Under the pieces are notes generated by a model. That model saw only the letters and a program-made list of their open reading frames with translations, did no database searches and was not told where the DNA came from. DNA of 64,000 nucleotides from Akkermansiaceae bacterium (GTDB lineage Bacteria; Verrucomicrobiota; Verrucomicrobiia; Verrucomicrobiales; DEV007), in the NCBI GenBank assembly GCA_024233085.1, contig JACKQC010000019.1, positions 56,386 to 120,385 on the forward strand. Reading direction: 5' to 3'. A program made the position numbers and the translations under genes. How positions within the stretch are numbered: position 1 is the stretch's first letter; each line of letters begins with the position of its first letter. Shown here in pieces: positions 43,286-51,566 of this stretch.

Positions 43286-45364
43286 TCAGAAGAGGAGCGA
43301 GTCGTAGGGGCGCTCGTCTTTTCCCTCGAAAAAGCCGACAAATGCCTGGTTCACCACCCGGAAACCGCCCGGGGTCGGATAATTTCCGGTGAAATACCAA
43401 TCCCCGTGATGGATCGGGATCGCCCGGCGTAGGTTTTCGATGGTTTGGAAGATCATCTGGATGTCCCCTTTCCACGAAAGCTTCTCCGGCCGGACCAGTT
43501 CCGCGATCTCCGCCGAGATCTGCTCGTCGGTGAAGGGTTCGTAGAGGTGCTGGACGGGATTCTCGAGAAGAACTTCCGCCATCGGATCCTTCTTCTTGGC
43601 GTCGTCCCATCGTTTCAGCTCACCGCGGCACGCGCCATAGACTTCGTCGAGGATTTTGAGTTTCCGATCCTTTTTCCGGTGAAGGGAAACGGCGGCGCGA
43701 AAGGCGACAAATCCCTTCAACTTGGACATGTCGATCCCGTAACAATCGGGATACCGGATCTGCGGCGCGGTGGAGGCGATCACGATCTTCCGCGGGTTCG
43801 TCCGGGCGAGGATATTAAGGATGGATTTCTCCAGCGTCGTTCCCCGGACGATGGAGTCGTCCAGCACCACCAGGTTGTCGCTTTTCTCCACCGCTCCGTA
43901 GGTGATGTCGTAGACGTGGGAGACCATCTGGTCGCGTCCCCTCTCCTGCGAGATGAAGGTGCGCAGCTTGATGTCCTTGTGGGCGACCTTTTCGCCCCTA
44001 GGCCAGTTGCGCAGGATCAGGTCGTCGATCAGCTCCTCGGTCAGGCCCCCGCTGGAATTCGCCGCGGCGAGGATGGATTGCTTGACTTCATCCCGCCGAA
44101 AGAGCCGCAGACCGTCCATCATTCCATGGTAGGCGACTTCCGCCGTGTTCGGGATAAAGCTGAATACCGTTTTCTCCAGATTCCCGTCGATGGCATCGAG
44201 TATCTGGGGCACCAGGGCCTCTCCGAGGGATTTCCGCTCGCGATAGATGTCGGGGTCGTTTCCCCGGGAGAAATAGATTCGCTCGAAGGAACAGGGGGTG
44301 AAGGCGCCGCGTTTCTTGAATCGCTCGATCTTCAGGTCGCAACCGGGTTTGGTCCGCTCGCGTTTTTTCATCGTCGCCACGTGTCCCGGCTCCAGTTCCC
44401 GAATTTCCCGCGCCTCGCAGCCGAACACCGTCATCAGCGGAACCCGCTCGCTGGCGAAAGCGATCACCTCGTCGTTCTCGAAGTAATGAACGGGCCGGAT
44501 CCCGTTTGGGTCCCGGAGCACGAAAGCGTCGCCATTACCCACCACCCCGGCGATGGCGTAGCCGCCGTCCCAGATCCTGCCGCAGCGATTCAGGACCCGG
44601 CAGATGTCCAACTCCCGCGAAATCACCTCCGGCGTCTCCCGGCCCGCCCGTCCGGCCCGTTTTTCGCGGCGGTAGATGGCGTCGTGGGCCTCGTCGAGAT
44701 GGAACCCGATCTCCTCGAGCACCGTCTGCGTGTCGGTGTCGAACACCGGATGCTGTCCCCGCGAGATCAAATGGTGGTTCAGGTCGTGGGCGTTGGTCAT
44801 GTTGAAGTTGCCCAACACCATCAGCGTCTTGGTCGGCCAGTTCGTGCGCCGCACGTAGGGATGGCAGCCCTGCGATCCGAATTTGCCCGATGTCCCGTAA
44901 CGCAGATGCCCGAGCAACACCTCGCCCCCGAATCGGAAATTCTCCTTCACCTGCCCCGGGAATCCCTTCTTGTACCTCGACACGATCTCCGCCTTTTTCT
45001 TTTCCAGCTCGTCACGAGACAACTTCGGATGATCCCCCTCGAACTTTCGGATCTCCTCGTCCCGCTTGCGCTCCCAGGCCCGCTCGATCTTGCCGAATTT
45101 CCGGATCTGCTCCTCCATCACGGAAATCAGCGAGTCCCGCCGCGCGCTCCGTTCCCGGAACAGATAGGCCTTTCCCAGGTCCATGTTCAGCTTGCAGCAC
45201 CCGATTCCCACCCCGTCCTGGCCGCGGTTGTGCTGCTTTTCCATCAGCAGGTAGAGCCGCTGAAACCCCCACAGACAGGTCCCATACTTGTCGAGGTAGT
45301 AGGACAGCGGCCGCTTGAGCCGGACCAGAGCCAGGCCGCATTCGTGGTGGAGAGGGTCGCTCAT
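43286..45364 (-). CDS. purF: Amidophosphoribosyltransferase (long form)
   Basis: First committed step of purine synthesis: PRPP plus glutamine to 5-phosphoribosylamine. 692 residues, longer than the ~500-residue E. coli enzyme. A class II glutaminase domain starts at Cys9 after a short propeptide (SDPLHHE-CGLALVRL) with QHNRGQDGVGIG, LLGHLRYGTSGKFG and GNFNMTNAHDL. The C-terminal phosphoribosyltransferase domain has the PRPP loop VVLDDSIVRGTTLEKSI and MSKLKGFVAFRAAVSL. Extra length comes from a charged insert near residues 75-125 and a ~100-residue C-terminal extension. Long variants like this occur in Verrucomicrobiota and Bacteroidetes. It lies 25 bases after purM. Confidence 0.93.
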   Translation of the reverse strand: MSDPLHHECGLALVRLKRPLSYYLDKYGTCLWGFQRLYLLMEKQHNRGQDGVGIGCCKLNMDLGKAYLFRERSARRDSLISVMEEQIRKFGKIERAWERKRDEEIRKFEGDHPKLSRDELEKKKAEIVSRYKKGFPGQVKENFRFGGEVLLGHLRYGTSGKFGSQGCHPYVRRTNWPTKTLMVLGNFNMTNAHDLNHHLISRGQHPVFDTDTQTVLEEIGFHLDEAHDAIYRREKRAGRAGRETPEVISRELDICRVLNRCGRIWDGGYAIAGVVGNGDAFVLRDPNGIRPVHYFENDEVIAFASERVPLMTVFGCEAREIRELEPGHVATMKKRERTKPGCDLKIERFKKRGAFTPCSFERIYFSRGNDPDIYRERKSLGEALVPQILDAIDGNLEKTVFSFIPNTAEVAYHGMMDGLRLFRRDEVKQSILAAANSSGGLTEELIDDLILRNWPRGEKVAHKDIKLRTFISQERGRDQMVSHVYDITYGAVEKSDNLVVLDDSIVRGTTLEKSILNILARTNPRKIVIASTAPQIRYPDCYGIDMSKLKGFVAFRAAVSLHRKKDRKLKILDEVYGACRGELKRWDDAKKKDPMAEVLLENPVQHLYEPFTDEQISAEIAELVRPEKLSWKGDIQMIFQTIENLRRAIPIHHGDWYFTGNYPTPGGFRVVNQAFVGFFEGKDERPYDSLLF

Positions 45365-45389
45365 GGTCGTGATCCGCTTCCACCCAGGT

Positions 45390-46382
45390 TCAGCCCACCT
45401 CGACTTTGACGCCGTGCCGGGCCGTGATCTCGCCCAGCACGCGGGCGCCGGGATGAAACCCGGTGGCCTTGTCCGCTTCGGCCGCCGGGACGATGGCGAT
45501 CCAGCCCCAGCCCATGTTGAAAGTTTTCACCGCCTCCGCGTCCTCGACGTGGCTCAGCACCTTCGGCACCGCGCCGAGTTCCCAGCGCGGGATGCGCAGG
45601 TCGGCTCCCTTTTCGCCGAGCAGGCGCTCGAGATTCTCCGGCAGACCGCCGCCCGTGATGTGCGCCATCGCCCGGATATCCACTCCCGCCGCCCGCAGTC
45701 CCGCGACCACATCGTGATAGAGCCGGGTCGGCGCCAGCAGAGCGGGCATTTCCTCACGACTCACTTCGCCGGGGAACGCCTTCAAGATTTTCCGGATCAG
45801 ACTCCAGCCGTTCGCGTGAAAGCCGTCGGACGGATAGCCAATCAGCGCGTCGCCGACCGCGATGCGGCCCGGGTCGATGAGATCGCTCTTTTCCGCCGCC
45901 CCGACACAGAAACCGCTCAGCTCGATCACCCCGTCCGGCACGATGCCCGGCATCTCGGCCGTCTCCCCGCCGGCGAGGATGCAATCGCAACTCTCAAGGT
46001 GCTCGGCCATGCCGGCGATGAGGCGTTTGATCTTTGCCTTGTCGATGCGGCCAATGCCGACGTAGTCGAGGAACAACAGCGGATCGCCGCCCGTGGTCAA
46101 AATGTCGTTCACATTCATCGCCACGAGGTCCTTCCCCGCGATTTCGAGCAAGTCGTGCTCGAGCAGCAGTTCGAGTTTTGTGCCGACGCCGTCGCAGCCC
46201 GTCACGATGACCGGTTCCCGGTAGCCGCTCAGGTCATAGCTCGCGGCGAAAAGGCCAAAGGCCTGCATCAGCTTGCGCTTGCCCTCGGTGCGTCCGCGCA
46301 ATTCGCCGATGTCGCCGACCAACTCGGCCGCCTCGACAATGTCCACGCCCGCGGATTTGTAGGTGAATTCGGAGTCGCTCAC
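45390..46382 (-). CDS. purM: Phosphoribosylformylglycinamidine cyclo-ligase (AIR synthase)
   Basis: 330 residues from a GTG at 46382; upstream open sequence belongs to the overlapping purQ. The start SDSEFTYKSAGVDIVEAAELVGDI and later GVGTKLELLLEHDLLEIAGKDLVAMNVNDILTTGGDPLLFLDY carry the ATP-binding loop and the glycine-rich dimer region. GGETAEMPGI and LIGYPSDGFHANGWSLIRKIL follow, and GMGW is present as FNMGWGWIAIV. It closes the imidazole ring of AIR. The start overlaps the purQ stop (GTGA), so the two are translationally coupled. Length and motifs are normal. Confidence 0.95.
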   Translation of the reverse strand: MSDSEFTYKSAGVDIVEAAELVGDIGELRGRTEGKRKLMQAFGLFAASYDLSGYREPVIVTGCDGVGTKLELLLEHDLLEIAGKDLVAMNVNDILTTGGDPLLFLDYVGIGRIDKAKIKRLIAGMAEHLESCDCILAGGETAEMPGIVPDGVIELSGFCVGAAEKSDLIDPGRIAVGDALIGYPSDGFHANGWSLIRKILKAFPGEVSREEMPALLAPTRLYHDVVAGLRAAGVDIRAMAHITGGGLPENLERLLGEKGADLRIPRWELGAVPKVLSHVEDAEAVKTFNMGWGWIAIVPAAEADKATGFHPGARVLGEITARHGVKVEVG

Positions 46383-47122
46383 GCGGTGGAAAGTTGAGGG
46401 GTTGAGATGGCTTCGAACAAGGATTGAAACAGAAAATACCCGCTCCCCCGGCCGTCTCCACCCTCGCCCCAATCGGGGTCGTAATGGTCGCGCGCCTTCA
46501 TGAAACGCTCCGGATGCGGCATCAGGCCGAGGACGCGGCCCGTCTCGTCCCGCAGCCCGGCGATTCCCGCGAAGCTGCCGTTCACGTCGTCCGCGTAGGT
46601 CAAAGCCGCGAGCCCCGACTCTCGATAACGCTCCGCCTCGGCCGGGTCGGCGGTCACAAAGCGTCCCTCGGCGTGCGCGATGGGAAACTCGAAGCGCGCC
46701 GGGAGTTGCGACAGGAACGGACTCGAGGGATCGCGGTTCTCCAGAGTCACCCAATGGCATTGGAAACGCCCGCTGGAGTTGTGAATCAGACTGCCCGGCG
46801 GAAGCAGACCGAGTTGCGTCAAAATCTGAAAACCGTTGCAAATCCCCAGCAGATAACCGCCCCCGTCCCGAAACTCCCGCAACGCGTCGTCGATCCGCTG
46901 TTCGGTCACCAGGCTCGCGAGCCGCCCGGACATCACGTAGTCGCCGTAGCTGAACCCGCCCGACAACACCACCAGCGACACGCCTTCCAGCGAGGCGCGC
47001 GTCACCGTCGAGATCGGGGCGATCTCGGCGTCGAATCCCACCGACCGCAACGCGCGCGCCGTTTCAGCGTCGCAGTTGGTGCCGGGGAATTTCAATAGTA
47101 GGGCGCGAGGCCGTTCTTCCAT
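46379..47122 (-). CDS. purQ: Phosphoribosylformylglycinamidine synthase, glutaminase subunit
   Basis: 247 residues from the ATG at 47122. Class I glutamine amidotransferase: FPGTNCDAETARAL, VVLSGGFSYGDYVMSGRLA, the nucleophile Cys95 in GICNGFQILTQLGLLPG-like context, and the His-Glu pair in MPHPER. It supplies ammonia to PurL. The gene overlaps the end of purL by 31 bases and the start of purM by four, a tightly packed operon. A separate small PurQ together with a separate PurS-like gene upstream fits the Gram-positive style multi-subunit enzyme, rather than the single large PurL of E. coli. Confidence 0.95.
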   Translation of the reverse strand: MEERPRALLLKFPGTNCDAETARALRSVGFDAEIAPISTVTRASLEGVSLVVLSGGFSYGDYVMSGRLASLVTEQRIDDALREFRDGGGYLLGICNGFQILTQLGLLPPGSLIHNSSGRFQCHWVTLENRDPSSPFLSQLPARFEFPIAHAEGRFVTADPAEAERYRESGLAALTYADDVNGSFAGIAGLRDETGRVLGLMPHPERFMKARDHYDPDWGEGGDGRGSGYFLFQSLFEAISTPQLSTA

Positions 47123-49683
47123 AGCGATTTCAGTTCGGAAAGGGGTTCGTCGATCAGGGTTTCCTTGCCCCACTCGATCCGCAGGTCGCGATGGGCGTCG
47201 GTGGCGGCGCCGAGTTCGGCGTAGGCGACGCCGGCGAAATGCGCGGCGACCGCCTCGCGATGCTCGGGCGCGATCTCCATGACCAGCCGGCCGGGTGTCT
47301 CGGCGAAAAGCCGCGCGATTTTCGAGACGTCCCCGTTCACCGGCAGCGCGTCGAGCGAAAGGTCCAGTCCGCCTTTTCCGGAGAAAGCGAATTCCGCCAG
47401 CGCCACCGCCAGCCCGCCCTCGGAAACGTCGTGCGCCGCCAGAATCCAGCCCCGCTTCACCGCCTCGTGGTATTTCCGGTAGAGCGCCAGGTTGGCTTCA
47501 AGATCGGTGCGAGGCACGGCCTCGTGGCATGGGCTTCCAGCCCATGTTTTCGCGGGAGGCGCGTTGTCGTGGCATGGGCTTCCAGCCCATGTTTTCGCGG
47601 GAGGCGCGCTGTCGCCAGAGTCCGCTTTCCCCCCGGCTTCATGGGCTGGAAGCCCATGCCACAGCTCCCCGGCTTCATGGGCTGGAAGCCCATGCCACAG
47701 CCTCCGCGCCGCCACGCTGCCACCCAGATCCGGCCCAGTCGTCCCCATGATCGACACAACACTGTTGGGTCGGCGAAGCGACCCTGTTGTCACATGGGTC
47801 GCGTCCTCGACGATCCCCATCCCGCTGACCAATATCGTCACCGGGATCGAAACCGGCCCGTCTTTGGTCTCGAAATAATTGTAGAAAGAATCTTTCCCGG
47901 ACACGAACGGCGCCGAATAGGCGTCCGCCGCCGCCGCAATCCCCTTCACCGTCTCGACCAGCGCGCCGAGTTCCTCCGGGTTGTCGGGATTGCCCATGCA
48001 GAAGTTGTCGAGGATCGCGATCCGGTCCGGGTTCGCCCCCATCGCCACCAGTTGCCGGAAACACTCGTCCACGCAGGCCGTGCCCATCTCGTGGGGCGCC
48101 GTCTTGCCCCATTCCGGCAGCAGCGACAGGCCGATCGCCATCAATTGGTCGCTCCCGTCGATGCGAATCACCGAACCGTCCTGCGGCGCGTCGCCCGCCG
48201 CGCCGGCCAGCGGCTTGAGCACCGTGTTGCCCTGCACCTCGTGATCGTATTCGCGTATGATCGGCTCCCGGGAAACGACGGCGAAGTCGGAAATGATTTC
48301 TCGGAGGAGGACATCGTATTTCCAACTCGTCATCCACTCCGAAGTCCCGGTCGGTAGCCGCCGGTTCCACTCCGACCGCATCCGCCGCACCGGCGCGTCG
48401 TGCAGCGCCGAGCAGTCCAGCTCGCACACCGTCGCGCCGTGGTGCTTCACCCTCAAAATTCCCGAGCCGTCGGAATGTCCCAACTCGGTCAGCTCGGTCT
48501 CGTATTTGTCCGCCAGATCGCGCAACGCCGGCAGCGACACCTCCTTCACCGCCAGCACCATGCGCTCCTGGCTCTCGCTGATGAAAATCTCCCAACTGAC
48601 CAGCCCCTCCTCCTTCAGCTTCACGTTGTCGAGAACGATCTCGCCACCGACCTCCTCCAGCATTTCGCCGCAGGCGCTGGAATAGCCGCCCGCCCCGCAG
48701 TCGGTCACGAACTCGATCAGGCCGCGCTCCCGCGCTTCGAGCACGAAGTCGGCCGCCTTCTTCTCCTCGATCGGATTTCCAATCTGAACCGCCTGCTGAT
48801 CCTCCTCGTGCGACTCGGTATCGAGCGCCGCCGACGAGAAGGTCGCCCCGTGCAAGCCGTCTCGACCCGTCCGCGCGCCGACGGCGATCACTTTCAAGCC
48901 CGCGGACATTTTCTTCCCGATGTCCGGGATCGGGATCACGCCCGCCGTGCCGCAATAGACGAGCGGATTGTAAATGTAGGCGTCATCGAACTGGATCGCG
49001 CCGCACACCGTCGGGATGCCCATGCGGTTGCCATAGTCGCGCACGCCGCGCACCACGCCGCGCAACACCCCGAGCGGGTGGATGACATCCTCGGCCTGGA
49101 TTTTCTCCGGATCGGTGTCCGGCGCGCCGAAACAGAAGACGTCGAGCGAGGCGACCGGCTTGGCCCCCTTACCCGCCCCGAGGATGTCGCGGATGACCCC
49201 GCCGATCCCGGTGTTCGCGCCGGCGTAGGGCTCGATGGCGCTCGGGTGATTGTGCGTCTCGGCCTTCAGGCAGACCGCCAGATTGTCGTCGAGCCGGATG
49301 AAGCCCGCGTTGTCGTGAAAGGCCGACAGCACAAAGTCCGGCTTCCGCGCCATGATGGCCTTCGAGACGTCGTGGATGTAGGTCTTGAAAAGCGACCGGA
49401 TCGTCTCCGTCTCGCCGTCGAGGGTGTGCTCGATGGTGGCGCCGAAGATGCGGTGCTTGCAATGCTCGCTCCACGTCTGGGCGATCACTTCCAACTCCAC
49501 GTCGGTGGGTTCGCGCCCCCACCCGGCGTAGATTTTCTGAATCGCCAGCATATCCACGCGGCTCAGCGAGAGCTTCATCCGCTGGCTCAACTCCGCGAGC
49601 TGGTCGCCGTCGAGCCCGGATATCCGCAGCCGCCGGTAGTGGTCGGCGGGGGCTTCCGCGATCTGGTCGAGCAGGTCAGGCAT
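47092..49683 (-). CDS. purL: Phosphoribosylformylglycinamidine synthase, synthetase subunit, with repeat-derived insertion
   Basis: 863 residues, against about 720-760 for stand-alone PurL. Standard motifs are present: QTWSEHCKHRIFG, VCLKAETHNHPSAIEPYAGANTGIGG, GAGGYSSACGEMLEE, APFVSGKDSFYNYF and VSEGGLAVALAEFAFSGKGGLDL. Between the conserved LGGSVA and NLALYRKYHEAV segments, residues ~661-721 are encoded by four copies of the palindrome CATGGGCTTCCAGCCCATG (two each way). They give runs such as LWHGLPAHEAG and AKTWAGSPCH. About twenty residues earlier, a family 1 palindrome encodes part of TTGSLRRPNSVVSI. The frame stays open through both insertions, so the protein is probably made with a repeat-coded surface loop. 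It works with PurQ and PurS. Confidence 0.95.
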   Translation of the reverse strand: MPDLLDQIAEAPADHYRRLRISGLDGDQLAELSQRMKLSLSRVDMLAIQKIYAGWGREPTDVELEVIAQTWSEHCKHRIFGATIEHTLDGETETIRSLFKTYIHDVSKAIMARKPDFVLSAFHDNAGFIRLDDNLAVCLKAETHNHPSAIEPYAGANTGIGGVIRDILGAGKGAKPVASLDVFCFGAPDTDPEKIQAEDVIHPLGVLRGVVRGVRDYGNRMGIPTVCGAIQFDDAYIYNPLVYCGTAGVIPIPDIGKKMSAGLKVIAVGARTGRDGLHGATFSSAALDTESHEEDQQAVQIGNPIEEKKAADFVLEARERGLIEFVTDCGAGGYSSACGEMLEEVGGEIVLDNVKLKEEGLVSWEIFISESQERMVLAVKEVSLPALRDLADKYETELTELGHSDGSGILRVKHHGATVCELDCSALHDAPVRRMRSEWNRRLPTGTSEWMTSWKYDVLLREIISDFAVVSREPIIREYDHEVQGNTVLKPLAGAAGDAPQDGSVIRIDGSDQLMAIGLSLLPEWGKTAPHEMGTACVDECFRQLVAMGANPDRIAILDNFCMGNPDNPEELGALVETVKGIAAAADAYSAPFVSGKDSFYNYFETKDGPVSIPVTILVSGMGIVEDATHVTTGSLRRPNSVVSIMGTTGPDLGGSVAARRLWHGLPAHEAGELWHGLPAHEAGGKADSGDSAPPAKTWAGSPCHDNAPPAKTWAGSPCHEAVPRTDLEANLALYRKYHEAVKRGWILAAHDVSEGGLAVALAEFAFSGKGGLDLSLDALPVNGDVSKIARLFAETPGRLVMEIAPEHREAVAAHFAGVAYAELGAATDAHRDLRIEWGKETLIDEPLSELKSLWKNGLAPYY
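47523..47702. repeat. Four REP-like palindromes, family 5, inside purL
   Basis: The 19-base palindrome CATGGGCTTCCAGCCCATG occurs at 47528 and 47573 in one orientation and at 47640 and 47676 in the other, with shared flanks (TTTTCGCGGGAGGCGCG on one side, CCACAG on the other). The block has head-to-head geometry and lies wholly within the purL reading frame. Confidence 0.9.
47755..47792. repeat. REP-like palindrome, family 1 (copy e), inside purL
   Basis: CAACACTGTTGGGTCGG followed by GCGACCCTGTTGTC, a diverged two-unit element. It lies about 50 bases from the family 5 block, so purL has been hit by two different repeat families close together. Confidence 0.7.
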
Positions 49684-50131
49684 GGGCCGGTTCGATCACC
49701 CTCCAATTGTGAATGGCCGCGTTGCAGATGTCGCGGATGAAACGTTTCGGGTCCGCCACACCCTCGCCGAAGACGTAGATCCGCTGCCGGATCGTGAGCC
49801 TCTTCAAGTCGAAGTCGGGCGACGGCATCCCGCGATAGAAACTCGCCACGGCTTCCTTTTCCAGGTCGAGCGCGCCGGGTTTCATCCCGTAGTCGAGCAG
49901 GAACCGAAACCCCTCCAGCGCCGGCGCGTCTCCCGATCGCAGTTCCTGGCTGACCGCGTCGACCAGCGTGTGCCGAACGAAGTCCTCCACCGCCGTCGCG
50001 TCGCCTTCGAACTCGATCTCGTAGCGGCGCGTCCGCCGAAAGGCCAGCGATTCCCGCAACGGCGCGTAAAGCAGCCCGCTGGCGTCACCGGCTTCGAGGT
50101 AACGGTCGAGAATTTCGAAAAAGGCGGTCAT
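49676..50131 (-). CDS. purS: Extended PurS-like subunit of formylglycinamidine synthase
   Basis: 151 residues, about twice a normal PurS (~80). The C-terminal half matches the PurS pattern: YGMKPGALDLEKEAVASFYR, then FDLKRLTIRQRIYV, and DPKRFIRDICNAAIHNWRVIE, as in KPGVLDPQGxAV ... VRxGKYxE ... MCxxLLANPVIExY. The N-terminal half (RRYEIEFEGDATAVEDFVRHTLVDAVSQEL) looks like a second, partial copy of the same alpha/beta fold, so the protein may carry the equivalent of a PurS dimer in one chain. PurS bridges PurL and PurQ for ammonia transfer. It overlaps the purL start by eight bases. The identification rests on pattern and position, not on a strong match. Confidence 0.7.
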   Translation of the reverse strand: MTAFFEILDRYLEAGDASGLLYAPLRESLAFRRTRRYEIEFEGDATAVEDFVRHTLVDAVSQELRSGDAPALEGFRFLLDYGMKPGALDLEKEAVASFYRGMPSPDFDLKRLTIRQRIYVFGEGVADPKRFIRDICNAAIHNWRVIEPAHA

Positions 50132-50164
50132 TAAAATCAGCGAAAGCCAGCGACGATCAGCGGT

Positions 50165-51502
50165 TCAGACCTCGTTCAGTTTCGCAAAATCATCCAGTTT
50201 CCCCGCCCCGCGATAGTAGGCGATCTCGTCGCTCCCCGCCGCCTGGAGCGCCTCGCGGGCCGTTTCCGGATCGATCCGGCCCAGCATGGCCTCGCGGATC
50301 GCGTCCATTTTCCGTGTCTGGATCGCGACAAAGGCCTCGTCCACCCGCGGCGTGCCGGGATACTCGCCGCGTTCCTGGCCCGCTTTCAGCAGGTCGGTGA
50401 AGGCCACCCCCTCGGCGGTGCCGCGCGTCTTCGCCTCCTTGATGGCCCCGATCCAGTCGCCATGGAAGACGTTGAAGTAATCGCGCACGGCCTGCTTGTT
50501 GTAGTGGTTCACAAAGCGCCGGCCGTCCGCCTCGAGGAACATCGTCGCGCGGAACGAGTCCGTGTCGATCGTGTCGACGAAAACGAGGTCGTCCCCGTCC
50601 TTCGCGAACTCCCACTTGATGTCCCACAGGAGCAGTCCGATTTCCTCAAGCAAATGCCGCACCACCCAGGCGCCAAGCACGGCCAGCTTGCCGCTTTTGA
50701 CAAACATTTCCCCCGTCAGACCGCTCGTCGCCAGCGCCTCCTGCTTGCTGACCATCCGATCCTCGGGCTCGAACTTCGTCGTCAGGTCGCTGACCGGTTT
50801 CTCCAAATATTGCCAGGCCTCCAGCGGCTTCGTCACGCCCAGTTCGCGCTCGAAGGCCCGCTTTTCCGCGTCGCCCATGCCGAGGTATTTGCGATAGACC
50901 GAGCTGGCGCTCGTGATGCCGAAACGCACGATGTATTCCAGCGGCACCACGAAGCCGTCCCGCCGCGGAAAATCCGAGTAATCGAACAGGTGCGCCCCGA
51001 GGAACTCCGTCCGCGCCGGCTTCAGTATCTGGTAGCGCCGCACCACGTTGTAGGCGCTCGGGTTCGCCGGCACGCCGCCGCGACAGACCGCGCCGGTCTC
51101 CGCGTCGAGCATGCCCTCGTGATGCGTCCGCGCGCCGCGCGCCACGCACTCCTCGAGCGCGCCGCCCAGCAGATCCTGACGATAGTCCTCGGCCAGTTCC
51201 GGCGCCTCGCGGATGGCGTCCGCCACCTTCGCCCAGACCTCGGGTTTTCCCATCCGGGTGTAAAGCACGTGGCGAAACACCGCCCGGTTCACGTCGTTCG
51301 ACGGAATCTCGAACAGCGCGCCCACGTCGAAAACCGAGCCGCGCGCCGTGGTCTGCGTCACCATCACCGAGTCGTCGCCCGGAACCGCGAACAGGCGTTG
51401 AACCGATCCTTCGTAAAAGGGGTCCGTGAGTTGAGCCGGAGGAATGGTCAGTGCGTCGCCGATGCCCGCGAAAAAAGCGCGACTGTCGCTTTTGTCACGC
51501 AA
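50165..51502 (-). CDS. purC: Phosphoribosylaminoimidazole-succinocarboxamide synthase, long divergent form
   Basis: SAICAR synthetase, which joins CAIR and aspartate using ATP. I annotate from a TTG at 51502 (445 residues). The only upstream ATG (51568) lies on top of the divergent pyrD start, and a CTG at 51451 just before TIPPAQLTDPFYEGSVQRLF is also possible. PurC features are YEGSVQRLFAV (K-replaced GKVKxxY-type opening), TTARGSVFDVGALFEIPSNDVNRAVFRH, FLGAHLFDYSDFPRRDGFVVPLEYIVRFGITSASSVYRKY, and the ATP-binding DIKWEFAK and DTIDTDSFRATMF. Longer forms like this are known outside the proteobacterial group. First gene of the purine operon, 33 bases before purS. Confidence 0.85.
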   Translation of the reverse strand: MRDKSDSRAFFAGIGDALTIPPAQLTDPFYEGSVQRLFAVPGDDSVMVTQTTARGSVFDVGALFEIPSNDVNRAVFRHVLYTRMGKPEVWAKVADAIREAPELAEDYRQDLLGGALEECVARGARTHHEGMLDAETGAVCRGGVPANPSAYNVVRRYQILKPARTEFLGAHLFDYSDFPRRDGFVVPLEYIVRFGITSASSVYRKYLGMGDAEKRAFERELGVTKPLEAWQYLEKPVSDLTTKFEPEDRMVSKQEALATSGLTGEMFVKSGKLAVLGAWVVRHLLEEIGLLLWDIKWEFAKDGDDLVFVDTIDTDSFRATMFLEADGRRFVNHYNKQAVRDYFNVFHGDWIGAIKEAKTRGTAEGVAFTDLLKAGQERGEYPGTPRVDEAFVAIQTRKMDAIREAMLGRIDPETAREALQAAGSDEIAYYRGAGKLDDFAKLNEV

Positions 51503-51566
51503 AAATCCGCCGGCCCGGAAACAAATTTTGATCGTCTCAAAACATCGGCTTTCTTGGCCCCAACCC

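Noticed and set aside
43445..45409. A 654-codon open frame on the plus strand
   Set aside because: Antisense to purF, which has intact glutaminase and PRPP motifs.
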